Shown piece after piece: positions 9,401 through 18,908 of a stretch of 64,000 bases of DNA. The notes below the pieces were generated by a model, which was not told the origin of the DNA, searched no databases, and saw only the letters and a list, made by a program, of their open reading frames with translations. Origin of the DNA: Candidatus Nitrotoga sp. SPKER (lineage in GTDB: Bacteria; Pseudomonadota; Gammaproteobacteria; Burkholderiales; Gallionellaceae); assembly GCA_003402285.1 (NCBI GenBank), contig QFXG01000017.1, forward strand, positions 248,001 through 312,000, in the 5' to 3' direction. The position numbers and the translations under genes are program-made. The number at the start of each line of letters is the position of its first letter. The stretch's first letter is position 1.

Positions 9401-9953
9401 TAGTATCAATTTCGTCATCGAACAAGTCGATGCGGTAAGGCACACTACTGCCCATCGGAAACAGGTCAATCAAGCCACCACGCACGCAATACTCGCCCGG
9501 CGTCAGCACCTGCTGAACAGGGGTATAACCGGCCAATGTCATTTGTTCACGCAACTGGGCAATGTCCAGTTTCTCGCCGCACTTAAGAAAGAAGGTGTAC
9601 GCAGCCAGATATTCCACGGGTGACAACGGATAGAGCGCAGTGGTTATTGGGACGACGATCACATCACATGACTGGCTGCGAATGTGATGCAGCGTCGCAA
9701 GTCGTTCGGAGATAAGGTCCTGATGCGGCGAGAAATGATCGTAAGGCAGCGTTTCCCAATCCGGTAGTAGATGCACACGCAGTTCCGGGGAAAAAAAAGG
9801 AATTTCTTCTACCAGCCGTTGTGCTTCCAGCGCGCTGGCGGCAATTACTACCAACGGCACATGTAGTTCGGCATATTGCGCCAGAGCCAAAGCATCAGAT
9901 GAGCCATATAGATGGGTATAACGTGGACGGGGGTGTGAGGAAGAAAACAGCAT
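6468..9953 (-). CDS. mfd: Transcription-repair coupling factor
   Basis: 1161 residues. Mfd releases RNA polymerase stalled at DNA lesions and recruits UvrA. Domains in order: a UvrB-like N-terminal region, the RNA-polymerase-interacting CarD-like domain (LKPGDPVVHEQHGIARYHGL, about 500), Walker A GDVGFGKTE (about 650), the DEEH box (about 745), the helicase C part with TGIDVPSANTIIMNRADRFG and QLRGRVGRS, and the C-terminal TRCF domain. A polar stretch around residues 335-370 (from NTPSSFQTDN to EERTHKTLTS) has the look of a flexible insertion. Confidence 0.97.
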   Translation of the reverse strand: MLFSSSHPRPRYTHLYGSSDALALAQYAELHVPLVVIAASALEAQRLVEEIPFFSPELRVHLLPDWETLPYDHFSPHQDLISERLATLHHIRSQSCDVIVVPITTALYPLSPVEYLAAYTFFLKCGEKLDIAQLREQMTLAGYTPVQQVLTPGEYCVRGGLIDLFPMGSSVPYRIDLFDDEIDTIATFDVDTQRTIYPVRDIRLLPAREFPLDEAGQARFRQNFRERFEGDPSKASIYKGVSRGIAPAGIEYYLPLFFERTATLFDYLPAHATLCMHHNVDAAIATFAKDAQSRYNLLRGDPQRPLLEPHELFLNTENFFIAAKNFKRIDLIANTPSSFQTDNTEQPECVENTPPTLIQEERTHKTLTSCATKKLPGIAVNRRADIPTHALQSFLQDYAGRVLLLADSLGRREIMAEYLREYTLTPTLCENYAQFLAGNDHFMLTVGALQNGFILQDEQLAIITEGELYAAQPRSRIARTTKKSNVEGMLRDLSELKPGDPVVHEQHGIARYHGLINLDLGEGENEFLLLEYAGGDKLYVPVAQLHVISRYSGGAPETAPLHKLGSGAWDKAKRRAMEQVRDTAAELLNLYAQRATRKGHQFKLSQHDYEAFAAGFGFEETPDQATAIKAVVSDLQSGKPMDRLICGDVGFGKTEVALRAAFIAAMDGKQVAVLVPTTLLTEQHFQNFCNRFADWPIKIGELSRFRSAKEQAQTLKDMGDGKLDIIIGTHKLIQKDIKFHNLGLIIIDEEHRFGVQQKERLKALRAEVDVLTLTATPIPRTLAMSLEGLRDFSVIATAPQRRLSIKTFVSNYSAGVIREAVLRELKRGGQVYFLHNEVDTIANIAEQLETLLPEARIRIAHGQMGERDLEAVMRDFYQQRFNLLLCTTIIETGIDVPSANTIIMNRADRFGLAQLHQLRGRVGRSHHQAYAYLLVDNMEGLTAQAKKRLEAIQAMEQLGSGFYLAMHDLEIRGAGEVLGESQSGEMHEIGFSLYTDMLNTAITSLKLGHEPDMAHPLGVATEINLHTPALLPNDYCGDIHQRLVLYKRMANCTTSEELDDMHQELIDRFGLLPSPAHTLLDCHRLRIAAKQLGIIKVDASSEAIQIQFMLNPPIDPMRIITLIQSKRQYKLNGPDKLRIELKYGDVDQRVLAIKNFFKELS

Positions 9954-10161
9954 GGGAAAATAAGGTGCAACTAAGTTTCAGGGTGCGGCATTATATAAGG
10001 GAAGTTTTGTAATTTGCATGGATTGAAAAATTCTCATGATTTTTGCGGGGACAGTACCTTGAATCTTTATTGGTATAAGAAACTTCGTAAATCCGATTTA
10101 TATTCAACACATTGGAAGTTCGTGGCATGAAGCAGACCTCATTGTTAAAGTAGAGCGGGTA

Positions 10162-11283
10162 TCATTCTTCTCCAACCGCAAATAACCTTCGGTGCTCTTT
10201 AATGGCGTAGCGATCTGTCATGCCAGCGATGTAATCGGATACAGTGCGGGCACGATCGGCTTGCGCCTGCTGCTGAAATTGTGGGGGCAGCAGGCGGTTA
10301 TCCTCCATGAATACTTGAAATAGGTCGCTGATGATGCGACGCGCCTTGGCACTCATGCGCATGACGCGGTAATGACGATATAAATGCGTACGCAGGAAGG
10401 CTTTGAGTTCGCGCTGCTGGTCATGGATTTCGGCGCTGAACGCTGCTAGCGGTGGCGCGGCGCGGACATCGGCGATGTCATGCACTGCATAGGTGCGAAT
10501 ATTTTTTTCCGTTTCATGGATTAAATCTGTTGCAAGTGTATTGATCATACGCCGTATCGTTTCGTGAATCAGTCGGCGTTCGGCTAGGCCGGGGTAGGCT
10601 AGTCGTACAGCATCGAGATGACTGGCAAACAAGCGCACCGAGGTAAATTGTTCCAGTGTAATTAATCCGGAGCGAAGTCCGTCATCTACATCATGGTTGT
10701 TGTAGGCGATTTCATCGGCTAGATTGGCAATCTGCGCTTCCAGCGAAGGGCGCTGCTGTTTAAGGAAACGCTCGCCCACTGCACCCAGCTTGGCGGCATT
10801 TACCGATGAGCAATGTTTGAGGATACCCTCGCGCGTTTCGAAGCACAGATTGAGTCCATCGAAGGCGGCATAATGATCTTCGAGTACGTCTACCACGCGT
10901 AGCGATTGCAGGTTGTGCTCGAAGCCACCATAATCCTTCATACATGCATTGAGCGCATCCTGCCCGGCGTGGCCGAATGGTGTATGGCCGAGATCGTGAG
11001 CGAGCGATATAGCCTCCACCAGATCTTCATTTAATTTCAGGTAGCGCGCGATGGAACGGGCGATTTGCGCTACTTCCATGCTGTGAGTCAACCGGGTGCG
11101 AAATAGGTCGCCTTCATGGTTAACAAATACCTGAGTCTTATATTCCAGGCGACGGAAGGCGGTGGAATGGATGATGCGATCACGATCACGTTGAAATTCG
11201 CTGCGTCCAAAAGGTGCTTCCTCGCGCTCAATCCTGCCGCGTGTGTTGGCCGTTGTTACCGCATAAGGTGCAAGTTCAGTCAT
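10162..11283 (-). CDS. dgt: Deoxyguanosinetriphosphate triphosphohydrolase-like protein
   Basis: 373 residues of the HD-domain dNTPase family, which cleaves dNTPs to nucleoside and triphosphate. The metal site is visible: [13 protein letters not shown] supplies the first His, [17 protein letters not shown] the HD pair, and [14 protein letters not shown] the later Asp. The length fits the shorter dgt-like group (type 2) rather than the roughly 500-residue enterobacterial Dgt. Its start overlaps the end of aroB by 8 bases, so it is the last gene of an aroK-aroB-dgt run, an order common in betaproteobacteria. Confidence 0.93.
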   Translation of the reverse strand: MTELAPYAVTTANTRGRIEREEAPFGRSEFQRDRDRIIHSTAFRRLEYKTQVFVNHEGDLFRTRLTHSMEVAQIARSIARYLKLNEDLVEAISLAHDLGHTPFGHAGQDALNACMKDYGGFEHNLQSLRVVDVLEDHYAAFDGLNLCFETREGILKHCSSVNAAKLGAVGERFLKQQRPSLEAQIANLADEIAYNNHDVDDGLRSGLITLEQFTSVRLFASHLDAVRLAYPGLAERRLIHETIRRMINTLATDLIHETEKNIRTYAVHDIADVRAAPPLAAFSAEIHDQQRELKAFLRTHLYRHYRVMRMSAKARRIISDLFQVFMEDNRLLPPQFQQQAQADRARTVSDYIAGMTDRYAIKEHRRLFAVGEE

Positions 11284-12364
11284 GCGTGCTGTTCGCTAAT
11301 AAAGTTTGCCGCAATAATTCCTGCTTCACGCCGTCACTTATTACTGCACAGCCAATGCTTTTAAGCAGCACGAAACGGATTTTGCCACCAACTACCTTCT
11401 TGTCCAGTTCCATTAATTGTAGGTATTTCTCTATTCCCAAAGCAGGCGCGACAACGGGTAGGCCAGCGCGTTCAAACAAACTACGGATGCGATTTACATC
11501 CTTTTTGCTTAGCCAACTCAGGCGACACGACAAATCAGCGGCCATAATAGTACCTGCAGCGACTGCTTCGCCATGTAGCCATGTGCCATACCCCATGCCT
11601 GTCTCGATAGCGTGACCGAAAGTATGGCCCAGGTTAAGCAGGGCGCGTTCTCCATTTTCCCGCTCGTCTGCAGCAACTACCTCAGCCTTATTTTGGCAAC
11701 TGCGTGTGATAGCGTATTGCAGTGCATCTGCATCGCGCGCCAATAATTTTTCCATGTTTTGTTCCAGCCACTCGAAGAAAGATAGATCGCGGATCAAGCC
11801 ATATTTGATGACTTCTGCAATACCCGCACGTAATTCCTGATCCGATAATGTATTCAATGAGGTGATATCGGCAAGCACCACTTGCGGCTGGTAAAACGCG
11901 CCTATCATATTCTTACCCAATGGGTGATTGATACCTGTCTTGCCACCGACCGATGAATCCACCTGTGATAACAGGGTGGTAGGAATTTGAATGAAAGGAA
12001 CACCGCGTAAATAGGTTGCTGCAGCATAGCCTGTCATGTCACCTATAACACCACCGCCCAATGCGATTAACGGTGTGTTGCGTTCGCATCGATGGGAAAG
12101 CAATGCGTCGTAAATTAGCCCTAACGTTTCTGCATTCTTATGTTGTTCACCATCCGGTAAGATGATGGGAATGACGTTTACGCCATGAGTTTGCAGCGCG
12201 GTGCGCAGGGAGTTCAAGTACAAGGGTGCCACGGTAGTGTTGGTCACCACAGCCGCTTTCTTGTGGGGTAAGTGCGGTAATAGTAATTCTGCACATTCGA
12301 GTAAATCACTGCCGATATGAATAGGATAGCTACGCTCTGCCAGCCCAACGATTAATGTTTGCAT
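11276..12364 (-). CDS. aroB: 3-dehydroquinate synthase
   Basis: 362 residues, standard length. It converts DAHP to 3-dehydroquinate in the shikimate pathway using NAD+ and a metal ion. Visible are the nucleotide-binding loop [20 protein letters not shown], the substrate segment [18 protein letters not shown], and the metal ligands E ([10 protein letters not shown]), H (GHTFGHAIE) and H (LHGEAVAAG). It is followed directly by dgt and preceded by a 261-base gap that separates it from aroK, which is unusual since the two are often nearly adjacent. Confidence 0.97.
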   Translation of the reverse strand: MQTLIVGLAERSYPIHIGSDLLECAELLLPHLPHKKAAVVTNTTVAPLYLNSLRTALQTHGVNVIPIILPDGEQHKNAETLGLIYDALLSHRCERNTPLIALGGGVIGDMTGYAAATYLRGVPFIQIPTTLLSQVDSSVGGKTGINHPLGKNMIGAFYQPQVVLADITSLNTLSDQELRAGIAEVIKYGLIRDLSFFEWLEQNMEKLLARDADALQYAITRSCQNKAEVVAADERENGERALLNLGHTFGHAIETGMGYGTWLHGEAVAAGTIMAADLSCRLSWLSKKDVNRIRSLFERAGLPVVAPALGIEKYLQLMELDKKVVGGKIRFVLLKSIGCAVISDGVKQELLRQTLLANSTHD

Positions 12365-12481
12365 AAGTTTTGAGAACTTCTAGTAAAAGATTGCATAATG
12401 AATGGCGGGTAATGCTGTAACCTTGTGAAGGAGTGTTGACGCAGTCTGAACGAATTGCTTCGTTATTCTTAGAATTTCAAG

Positions 12482-12608
12482 ACCCCAGCGCAGGTTAAAA
12501 CTTAATAGGCTTAAGCGAAAATCACTTTTGAATATATGATCAAAATTGTTTTTTTATATTTATAAATGGTTAGATTTGTTAGTCGAGTGTCCGCAAACGC
12601 GCTGGGGT
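12482..12608. repeat. 127-bp AT-rich element bounded by a 10-bp inverted repeat
   Basis: ACCCCAGCGC at 12482-12491 and its exact reverse complement GCGCTGGGGT at 12599-12608 bound an AT-rich stretch. The element sits in the aroK-aroB gap and encodes nothing obvious. It could be a small transposon remnant (MITE-like), a distant base-paired leader upstream of aroB, or chance. No clear target duplication was seen. Confidence 0.4.
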
Positions 12609-12625
12609 TATGATTTAAAATAATT

Positions 12626-13195
12626 TCAATGGCTATTATGATTTACTTTCGAAAATCGGTTTAGCTCCTGTTGTAAATGTAAAACTAGATTTTGTGCACT
12701 TTGTTTACCGGTAGGCATAACTAAATTGGCTACTTGTGTATATAGCGGATCTCGCTGCTCATACATGTTTTTTAGTTTGGTATGTGGGTCGGCTGTTTGT
12801 AATAACGGGCGATTGCGATCATGGCGGGTTCGCTGCCAGAGGTCATGAATTGTGCTTTTCAAGTACACCACTATGCCATTGCAACACAATGCAACGCGGC
12901 TATTTTCATTTAATACCGTGCCACCCCCCGTCGCTAAAACGATGTTGTCCAGTAGTACCAAGTCTTGTATTACGCTTGCTTCACGCTGACGAAAACCCGC
13001 CTCACCTTCAACATCAAAGATATGTGGAATAGTTACACCAGTACGCTGCTGAATTTCTTCATCACTGTCTACAAAATTTTTGCCTAACTGCTGGGCGAGC
13101 AATTTCCCTACGGTAGTTTTTCCTGCCCCCATCATTCCTACAAGGAAGATGTTGCCGGAAAGACGTTTGGACTGTACTGTATGAATAGGATGCAT
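12626..13195 (-). CDS. aroK: Shikimate kinase
   Basis: 189 residues from ATG 13195; a GTG at 13219 would add eight residues and neither start has a strong ribosome site. The enzyme phosphorylates shikimate at the 3-hydroxyl. The P-loop GMMGAGKTTVG is near the N-terminus, DSDEEIQQRTG holds the Mg/shikimate Asp, and LATGGGTVLN is the shikimate-binding glycine loop. The lid segment RTRHDRNRPLL carries the adenine-side arginines. A terminator separates it from pilQ upstream, so it probably has its own promoter. Confidence 0.95.
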   Translation of the reverse strand: MHPIHTVQSKRLSGNIFLVGMMGAGKTTVGKLLAQQLGKNFVDSDEEIQQRTGVTIPHIFDVEGEAGFRQREASVIQDLVLLDNIVLATGGGTVLNENSRVALCCNGIVVYLKSTIHDLWQRTRHDRNRPLLQTADPHTKLKNMYEQRDPLYTQVANLVMPTGKQSAQNLVLHLQQELNRFSKVNHNSH

Positions 13196-13243
13196 GGTCG
13201 AATTGTAGCTGAAAATCACCGTATTAATTTTGTTCTACGAATT

Positions 13244-13272
13244 AAAAAACCCGGCATAGCCGGGCTTTTTAA
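13244..13272 (-). terminator. Rho-independent terminator after pilQ
   Basis: Read on the minus strand: AAAAAGCCCGGCTATGCCGGGTTTTTT, a 7-bp GC stem with a 3-base loop flanked by A and T runs. It lies 19 bases past the pilQ stop and ends the pilMNOPQ operon. Confidence 0.85.
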
Positions 13273-13290
13273 TTTCATGCATCGATAGTT

Positions 13291-15393
13291 CTAACGCAGA
13301 TTTAAGCTATCACTCAGAATTTTTGGGGAAATAAAAACTAACAATTCTCTTTTGTTATTAGTATTAGTTTGATTTTTAAATAACCATCCAAGGAAAGGTA
13401 TATCACCCAACAGTGGCACCTTAGGAGTCGATAGTGACTTTTCTTGGGTATAGACCCCGCCAATAACGACAGTCCCTCCATTGTCAATCAATACTTGGGT
13501 ACTGATTTTTTTTGTATTGATGCTGGGTACCCCCCCAGTTGTCGTGTTGATTACCTCGCCTACAGAATCCTGAGTTACTTCTACTTTCATATTAATATTA
13601 TCATCAGGTGTGATCTGAGGAGTCACGATGAGGCTCAAAATTGCCTTTTTAAACAACACATTTGTTCCTTGGAGGCTAACTGTCTGATAAGGTATTTGCA
13701 CACCTTGCTCAATTATCGCCTCAGTTCCATTGGCTGTTACAACACGAGGACTAGCAATGTTGTTAGTTATTCCATTCAGTTGAGAAGCCTGCAATTCCAG
13801 TCCTAATATTTTGGTAAGCGATGAGTTGAAAAGCATCGCTGTCACCACACCCGTGCCAATTTGCCCGGGAGTTCCTGGCAGGTTAATTGCCCCACCACCA
13901 GCGCTACCGCCTATAGAACCCCGACCACCTCCACCTACAGAAAATCCACCCTCAGGTGGAGGTGCCCCTTTATAGCTTAATCTTCCACCCAAGGTTCGAG
14001 TAAAATTATCAGTTGCCTCAACAAAACGTGCTTCAATCATTACTTGACGTACGGATACATCGACTTGCTTGATTAGTTTGCGTACTTCCTCTAAACGCGA
14101 CGGTGTATCTTGAACAAACACAGTATTGGTGCGTGCATCTACCACTGCACTCCCACGTTTAGATAGCATGCGCTGCGTAGGACTTTGCAGCAAAGTAATA
14201 ATTTCTGCTCCTTTTGAATAAGCAATTTGGAAACTTTCGGTGTGTAGAATTTCAAGGTCGGAGATTTCTTGATTCGCGGCTAAATTAAGCTTTTCTTTGG
14301 CTGCCAATTCCTCGCGCGGGGCAACCTGAATTACGTTACCATTCTTGCGCATATCTAAACCGCGTGAATCAAGGATAATTTGTAGTGCTTGATCCCACGG
14401 CACATCCTTAAGGCGTAAGGTTAGATTGCCACTTACGGAATCGCTGATCACCATGTTTAGATTAGTGAAATCGGCAATAACGTTCAGTGCTTCGCGCACT
14501 GCAATATTCTGGAAGTTTAATGTCAGTTTTTCGCCTGCATAACCTACCTGTCTATTCTTCAATAGTTTATTTGGGTCGTCTGCCACTGCTTTTATTTCCA
14601 CAATAAATTTGTTATCCGTCTGATAGGCAACGTGTTCCCATAAACCTTTGGGTTCAATGACCATGCGCACATGGTCGCCCTGCATGAATGTATCGAGCCC
14701 CTGTACTGGCGTGCCGAAATCGACTACATCAAGTTTACGCTGTAAGTTGCGTGGTAAACTGGTATTCGTGAAGTCTACGATCAGGCTTTTACCTTGCTGC
14801 TTAACGCCTATACCTACACCAGGATCTGACAGGTCTATTTGGATGCGTCCTTCACCATTTCCGCCACGGCGAAAAACAATATCACGCAGACTATATTTCT
14901 GGGTATCTGACTTCGCTTCAGCAAATCGTGTGGAGGCTGCCGTCGCTGATGCCGCAGGAGCTTTACCCTGTAGGGTAATTAGCAGGTCATTACCGTTTGT
15001 ATGAGCGTCATAAACTAATATTTGATTGAGGTTAACCACCAAGCGGGTACGATTGTCCGATTGCACGATATTGGCGCTACGCAATTCACCTACGCTAAAT
15101 TTCTGCGTCGATTTACCCAGCCCATTTGTTGTATTTGGGAAATCAAATATTATGCGCGCTGGATTGCTGATACTAAAATTCAAGGGTGGATTGGCAAGTG
15201 GGTTCTTCAAACCCAATTTAAGTACTAGCTTGCCGTCTGGTGCAGCGTTGACACTGAGCGACTGTATGCTATTTGCTGCACTCGCATTTTGTGTATTGAC
15301 ATTGTTTTGTGCATGGGTAGTTAACGCACAAACTGAAAATGCTGCGATAACAAGTAAAACAAGGTTTTTAATTGCATTTTTATAATATCTCAT
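13291..15393 (-). CDS. pilQ: Type IV pilus secretin PilQ
   Basis: 700 residues with a cleavable signal peptide (LLVIAAFSVCALTTHA). PilQ forms the outer-membrane pore through which the pilus emerges. Two AMIN peptidoglycan-binding domains occupy about residues 40-145 and 165-275, an STN domain about 300-360, a secretin N1-type domain about 385-455, and the secretin core about 500-695, ending with PLLGDIPFLGWLFKN. A Gly/Ser-rich stretch (GGFSVGGGGRGSIGG) lies in the variable loop before the core. Last gene of pilMNOPQ, 17 bases after pilP. Confidence 0.97.
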   Translation of the reverse strand: MRYYKNAIKNLVLLVIAAFSVCALTTHAQNNVNTQNASAANSIQSLSVNAAPDGKLVLKLGLKNPLANPPLNFSISNPARIIFDFPNTTNGLGKSTQKFSVGELRSANIVQSDNRTRLVVNLNQILVYDAHTNGNDLLITLQGKAPAASATAASTRFAEAKSDTQKYSLRDIVFRRGGNGEGRIQIDLSDPGVGIGVKQQGKSLIVDFTNTSLPRNLQRKLDVVDFGTPVQGLDTFMQGDHVRMVIEPKGLWEHVAYQTDNKFIVEIKAVADDPNKLLKNRQVGYAGEKLTLNFQNIAVREALNVIADFTNLNMVISDSVSGNLTLRLKDVPWDQALQIILDSRGLDMRKNGNVIQVAPREELAAKEKLNLAANQEISDLEILHTESFQIAYSKGAEIITLLQSPTQRMLSKRGSAVVDARTNTVFVQDTPSRLEEVRKLIKQVDVSVRQVMIEARFVEATDNFTRTLGGRLSYKGAPPPEGGFSVGGGGRGSIGGSAGGGAINLPGTPGQIGTGVVTAMLFNSSLTKILGLELQASQLNGITNNIASPRVVTANGTEAIIEQGVQIPYQTVSLQGTNVLFKKAILSLIVTPQITPDDNINMKVEVTQDSVGEVINTTTGGVPSINTKKISTQVLIDNGGTVVIGGVYTQEKSLSTPKVPLLGDIPFLGWLFKNQTNTNNKRELLVFISPKILSDSLNLR

Positions 15394-15410
15394 GTTTCAT
15401 TCCTAATCAT

Positions 15411-15923
15411 TCATTCCAACAATGACAAACTATTTATACGTTCCGCCCAGTCTCCCGCACTATCTTGTACGATTTCCTTGATTTTTACTTCAGTTTCTGT
15501 GATTGAAATAATTTGACCAAAATTTGACCCCAGGTGATTGCCTATTTTAACTTGGTGCAGCTTGCCATCCGACGAGCGTACGATAGCATGACCAACTTTA
15601 GTCTTATACAGGAAACCGACCATCTTTAAACTTTCTAATGGGGATTCTTCTAGAGCTTCGCGACGTCGTTTCATATCCGGTTGATTAGGGCCGGGTAAAT
15701 CGCCATTTTTTGCTTCGGACTTGCGTGGTTTGAATGGATCAGGTAATCCGGTAGAGTTATTGTAAGCATATGGCTCATATGGCTTAATTTCAGGTGGCGG
15801 ATCCACTTTGCCACGCATTTCACTGCCAGTATCTTTGACGAAATTGCGTAAGTCCTGAAATTCTTCTTCTGCACAGGCAGACAGCAATAAAGATGTGAAC
15901 AGCAGCAAATAAGCGGGTCTCAT
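15411..15923 (-). CDS. pilP: Type IV pilus lipoprotein PilP
   Basis: 170 residues. The lipobox LLLSACAEEEF puts Cys at about residue 17, so the mature protein is an inner-membrane lipoprotein. It links the PilN-PilO complex to the N-terminal domains of PilQ. A proline-rich linker (PPEIKPYEPY) is followed by the beta-sandwich domain with KMVGFLYKTKVGHAIV and LHQVKIGNHLG. Its ATG overlaps the pilO stop by four bases. Confidence 0.95.
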   Translation of the reverse strand: MRPAYLLLFTSLLLSACAEEEFQDLRNFVKDTGSEMRGKVDPPPEIKPYEPYAYNNSTGLPDPFKPRKSEAKNGDLPGPNQPDMKRRREALEESPLESLKMVGFLYKTKVGHAIVRSSDGKLHQVKIGNHLGSNFGQIISITETEVKIKEIVQDSAGDWAERINSLSLLE

Positions 15924-16546
15924 TTGTGTGCTCCAGCTATTTTAGTCGATTGCTTTTGAACAGTTAATTCTTCCTCATCTAAATAGCGATATGTCTTAGC
16001 TATCGCATCCATAGTCAGATGCCCTCCCGTTGGACTGATGTTAATTTCACTTAACGATACGATGCGCGGCAATTGGGCAATATCACTAGCAAATTTACCA
16101 ATATCATCATAATTACCCGTCACTTTAAGTGCAATCGCTTGCTCAGCAAATACGCCGGTAATAATCTCGGCACCGGGTTTAAATAATTCAAATTGTAGCC
16201 CGCGACCTAAACCAGCTTGATTAATATCAGTTAGCAATGCGTCCATTTCTGATTTGCTCGGTAACTGTTTCAGCAGTGCATCAAACGATTGCCTAGCTTC
16301 TGTAAGTTTTTTATTGAGAACATCCAGATTGATGGCTATTGCTTTTTTGGTCTTGAAATCTGTTTTTAATGTAGTTTCAATCTGCTTGGCAGTGCTCAGC
16401 GCTTCCCAACGATCCTTCCAGTCAAATACAGCACCTAAAAGTAAAATAGTCACGAATATTGCTACCAATGTGCTGAATTTCACCAATAAAGGCCAGCCGC
16501 CAGGGTCTTTGGGGTTAATATTCTTTAGATCTTCTAGCAGTTTCAT
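15920..16546 (-). CDS. pilO: Type IV pilus inner-membrane protein PilO
   Basis: 208 residues: a short cytoplasmic start (INPKDPGGWPLLVKF), one transmembrane helix around residues 25-45, a coiled coil around residues 50-100, and a ferredoxin-like periplasmic domain. PilO pairs with PilN to form the alignment complex between the cytoplasmic ATPase platform and PilQ. The gene starts nine bases after pilN. Confidence 0.95.
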   Translation of the reverse strand: MKLLEDLKNINPKDPGGWPLLVKFSTLVAIFVTILLLGAVFDWKDRWEALSTAKQIETTLKTDFKTKKAIAINLDVLNKKLTEARQSFDALLKQLPSKSEMDALLTDINQAGLGRGLQFELFKPGAEIITGVFAEQAIALKVTGNYDDIGKFASDIAQLPRIVSLSEINISPTGGHLTMDAIAKTYRYLDEEELTVQKQSTKIAGAHK

Positions 16547-16554
16547 GATAGTAC

Positions 16555-17151
16555 TTAACCTTTCGTGCTAGCTGGTTTAACCGGAGAGGCAGGGGGCGTT
16601 GATGCCTGAGTGGTCAAATTGAAATTTAGAGTAAACTCATTCAAGCGTGGTCCATTCGCATTTGCGGTTGTCGCAGAAATTTGAACCAGTGTCGGCGATT
16701 CTAGCCATTGAGAGCTATCAATAGAGCGCATCAGAGTGGATACCCGCGCATTCGACTGAGTAAAGCCAACCAAATCAACCTTGTTGCCAGTCTGTTTAAT
16801 TGATTTTAAATAGACGCTTTCTGGCAAAATATTTAACATTTGATCCAGTAGGTGTACCACATCTGAGCGAGTACTTTGTAGTTTTTCAACGACTGTTTTC
16901 CGCTCCATCAATGCTGCGATCTCCATCTTTAGATGCTTTATTTCAGAGATCTGTTTATCTAGCAGGACAATTTGATCTGTCAGATATTTGTTGCGGCGTT
17001 CCTGATATTCAATCTGTGTGTTAATAACAGCATGGACAAAACCGACAAGTATTGCTGCTAACACCACTGTGATGGCAATGAACGTGTAGAATTGGATCTG
17101 ACGCGCTTTACGCTTCTCAGCACGATGTGGTAATAAATTAATACGTATCAT
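16555..17151 (-). CDS. pilN: Type IV pilus assembly protein PilN
   Basis: 198 residues starting with the conserved INLLPHR motif, which binds cytoplasmic PilM. A transmembrane helix (about 22-44), a coiled coil (about 48-95) and a periplasmic ferredoxin-like domain follow. The C-terminal tail is Pro/Ser/Thr rich. The ATG overlaps the pilM stop, giving translational coupling. Confidence 0.95.
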   Translation of the reverse strand: MIRINLLPHRAEKRKARQIQFYTFIAITVVLAAILVGFVHAVINTQIEYQERRNKYLTDQIVLLDKQISEIKHLKMEIAALMERKTVVEKLQSTRSDVVHLLDQMLNILPESVYLKSIKQTGNKVDLVGFTQSNARVSTLMRSIDSSQWLESPTLVQISATTANANGPRLNEFTLNFNLTTQASTPPASPVKPASTKG

Positions 17152-18248
17152 GAAGGATCAAACCTCCTCATCGCAAGACCACAGGCAATCATTAGCGCGG
17201 GTGCATCAATTTGTAATTGGCGCTGATTAATGCGCCCGGACAAGGTCATTTGAGCAAATGGATTCGCCACCAATGTTTTTACTTGTGTACGTGTTGCTAC
17301 AGCATCATCCAAATTAGGCAGTGCTGCACAACCGCCAGCTAAAACAATGTAGCTTACTTCGTTGAACTGGGTTGAAGTATAAAAAAGCTGAATGGCACGA
17401 AACACTTCGCCCGCTACATTTTCGCGGAACGGTGCCAGTACGTCGCTTTCGTAACTTTCCGGTAATCCGCCATGAAGTTTGCCTGCTTCTGATTCCTCAG
17501 CGGATAAGCCGAACGCATTTTGGATCTGTTGGGTTAATTGATTTCCTCCCATTTGCTGGTCGCGCATATATACCGATTGCCCGTTGCGCATTATGCTTAC
17601 ATTCATTACGTTTGCACCAATATCTACCAACGCTACGCATTGGTCAGCGGCACCTTCTGGCAATTGTAAGCGAACCTGATCAAACGCCATTTCAGCGGCG
17701 TAATGCTCTACATCCATCACCACTACTTTTAGTCCGGCTACTTGTGCGACAGCAACACGGTCTTCAACATTCGTATTACGTGAGGCAGCTAACAGTATTT
17801 CGATTTCTTCAGTATTGCCAGGTGCCGGGCCGATGACTTGAAAATCCAGGTTAACTTCGTCAATAGCAAATGGTATGTACTGATTTGCTTCTGCCGCCAC
17901 TTGATACTCCATATCTGCTTCATTTAATCCGCTAGGCAGAAAAATTTTTTTGCTAATTACGGCTGCAGCAGGAAGCGCAAGGCTAATGTTTTTAATGCGT
18001 GTTCCCATTCGTCTCCAAGTCTGCCGCAGGCATTCCGAAACCGCTTCCAGATCATTGATGTTGCCATCGCTGACCGCATTTGGGGGTAATGGTTCTATTG
18101 CGTAATGCTCAATTACATAGCCATTTTTTTTTGTTAATTCGTTTAGCTCTACAACTTTGATCGAAGACGAGCAAATATCGACTCCGATTAAAGGCGGTCT
18201 TTTGGTATACAAAAAATCTAGTGGAATATTTAATTTGCCTTTGAGCAT
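17148..18248 (-). CDS. pilM: Type IV pilus assembly protein PilM
   Basis: 366 residues of the actin-like ATPase fold. Signature segments are LIGVDICSSSIKVVEL (phosphate 1), ALVDIGANVMNVSIM (phosphate 2) and IVLAGGCAALPNL (adenosine). PilM is cytoplasmic and binds the PilN N-terminus. It heads the pilMNOPQ operon, downstream of a long AT-rich region that must hold the promoter. Confidence 0.96.
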   Translation of the reverse strand: MLKGKLNIPLDFLYTKRPPLIGVDICSSSIKVVELNELTKKNGYVIEHYAIEPLPPNAVSDGNINDLEAVSECLRQTWRRMGTRIKNISLALPAAAVISKKIFLPSGLNEADMEYQVAAEANQYIPFAIDEVNLDFQVIGPAPGNTEEIEILLAASRNTNVEDRVAVAQVAGLKVVVMDVEHYAAEMAFDQVRLQLPEGAADQCVALVDIGANVMNVSIMRNGQSVYMRDQQMGGNQLTQQIQNAFGLSAEESEAGKLHGGLPESYESDVLAPFRENVAGEVFRAIQLFYTSTQFNEVSYIVLAGGCAALPNLDDAVATRTQVKTLVANPFAQMTLSGRINQRQLQIDAPALMIACGLAMRRFDPS

Positions 18249-18908
18249 AATTGATGATTATAACTTTATGTATTAATTGGTTTAAATAATAAAAAATAAC
18301 GAATTATTACAGGTGTAAATAATTTTTATTGCGGTTTAAAAATTGCATTGCACATTTCAAAAAATGTTAATAAATCAAGATATCAAGACTTTAAATAATG
18401 AAAAATACTTTGTAATTTAAAAATTTACCTTTTTAATCTAATACATGTTGATATTTTACTTTACGACAGGTTGCTGAATTACTTTAGGCACTGCTACGAG
18501 TGACAATGGATCCGGCTAGGCTTAAGTATTTTTGGTTTTTTGAGATGCTATCTGATTTGTCAACTGGTTAAACATCAAACAAACCTTGAATTGCCGTAGA
18601 ATTATTTGATATATAAATGTTGCTTGATCTATTTGAAGAACAGCTTAATTTGCCAGTTGAGCTTATATAGTTACTAGGTGCGCTGGTGGAGTGTGGATTT
18701 GTGGCAGCAGAATGTATTGTGTTGGCGTTATGGATGTATACTCACTTGATATCCATGAAAATATTTAATATATTGTTTATTAATAATTTAATTTTATTTT
18801 GTGATGGTATGATGGTTTTATTATTTTAAATGGACGTCGGTTTGACAGGCTGCTAGATGTTTTCCAAAATGATACTATAGATACTTAAAATTTTACGGAG
18901 GTTTGATT
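18249..18908. other. Long AT-rich intergenic region between divergent pilM and FKBP genes
   Basis: 660 bases without a convincing gene, rich in A/T runs. It must hold the pilM promoter (minus) and the FKBP promoter (plus). TTGACA at 18842-18847 and an AT-rich TACTAT near 18873 are upstream of the FKBP gene, but their spacing (25 bases) is too wide for a standard sigma-70 pair, so they are only noted. In many betaproteobacteria a divergent ponA gene lies upstream of pilM; it is not here. Confidence 0.5.

Noticed and set aside
18842-18878. TTGACA ... TACTAT as a sigma-70 promoter for the FKBP gene
   Set aside because: The spacing of 25 bases is far from the usual 16-18.
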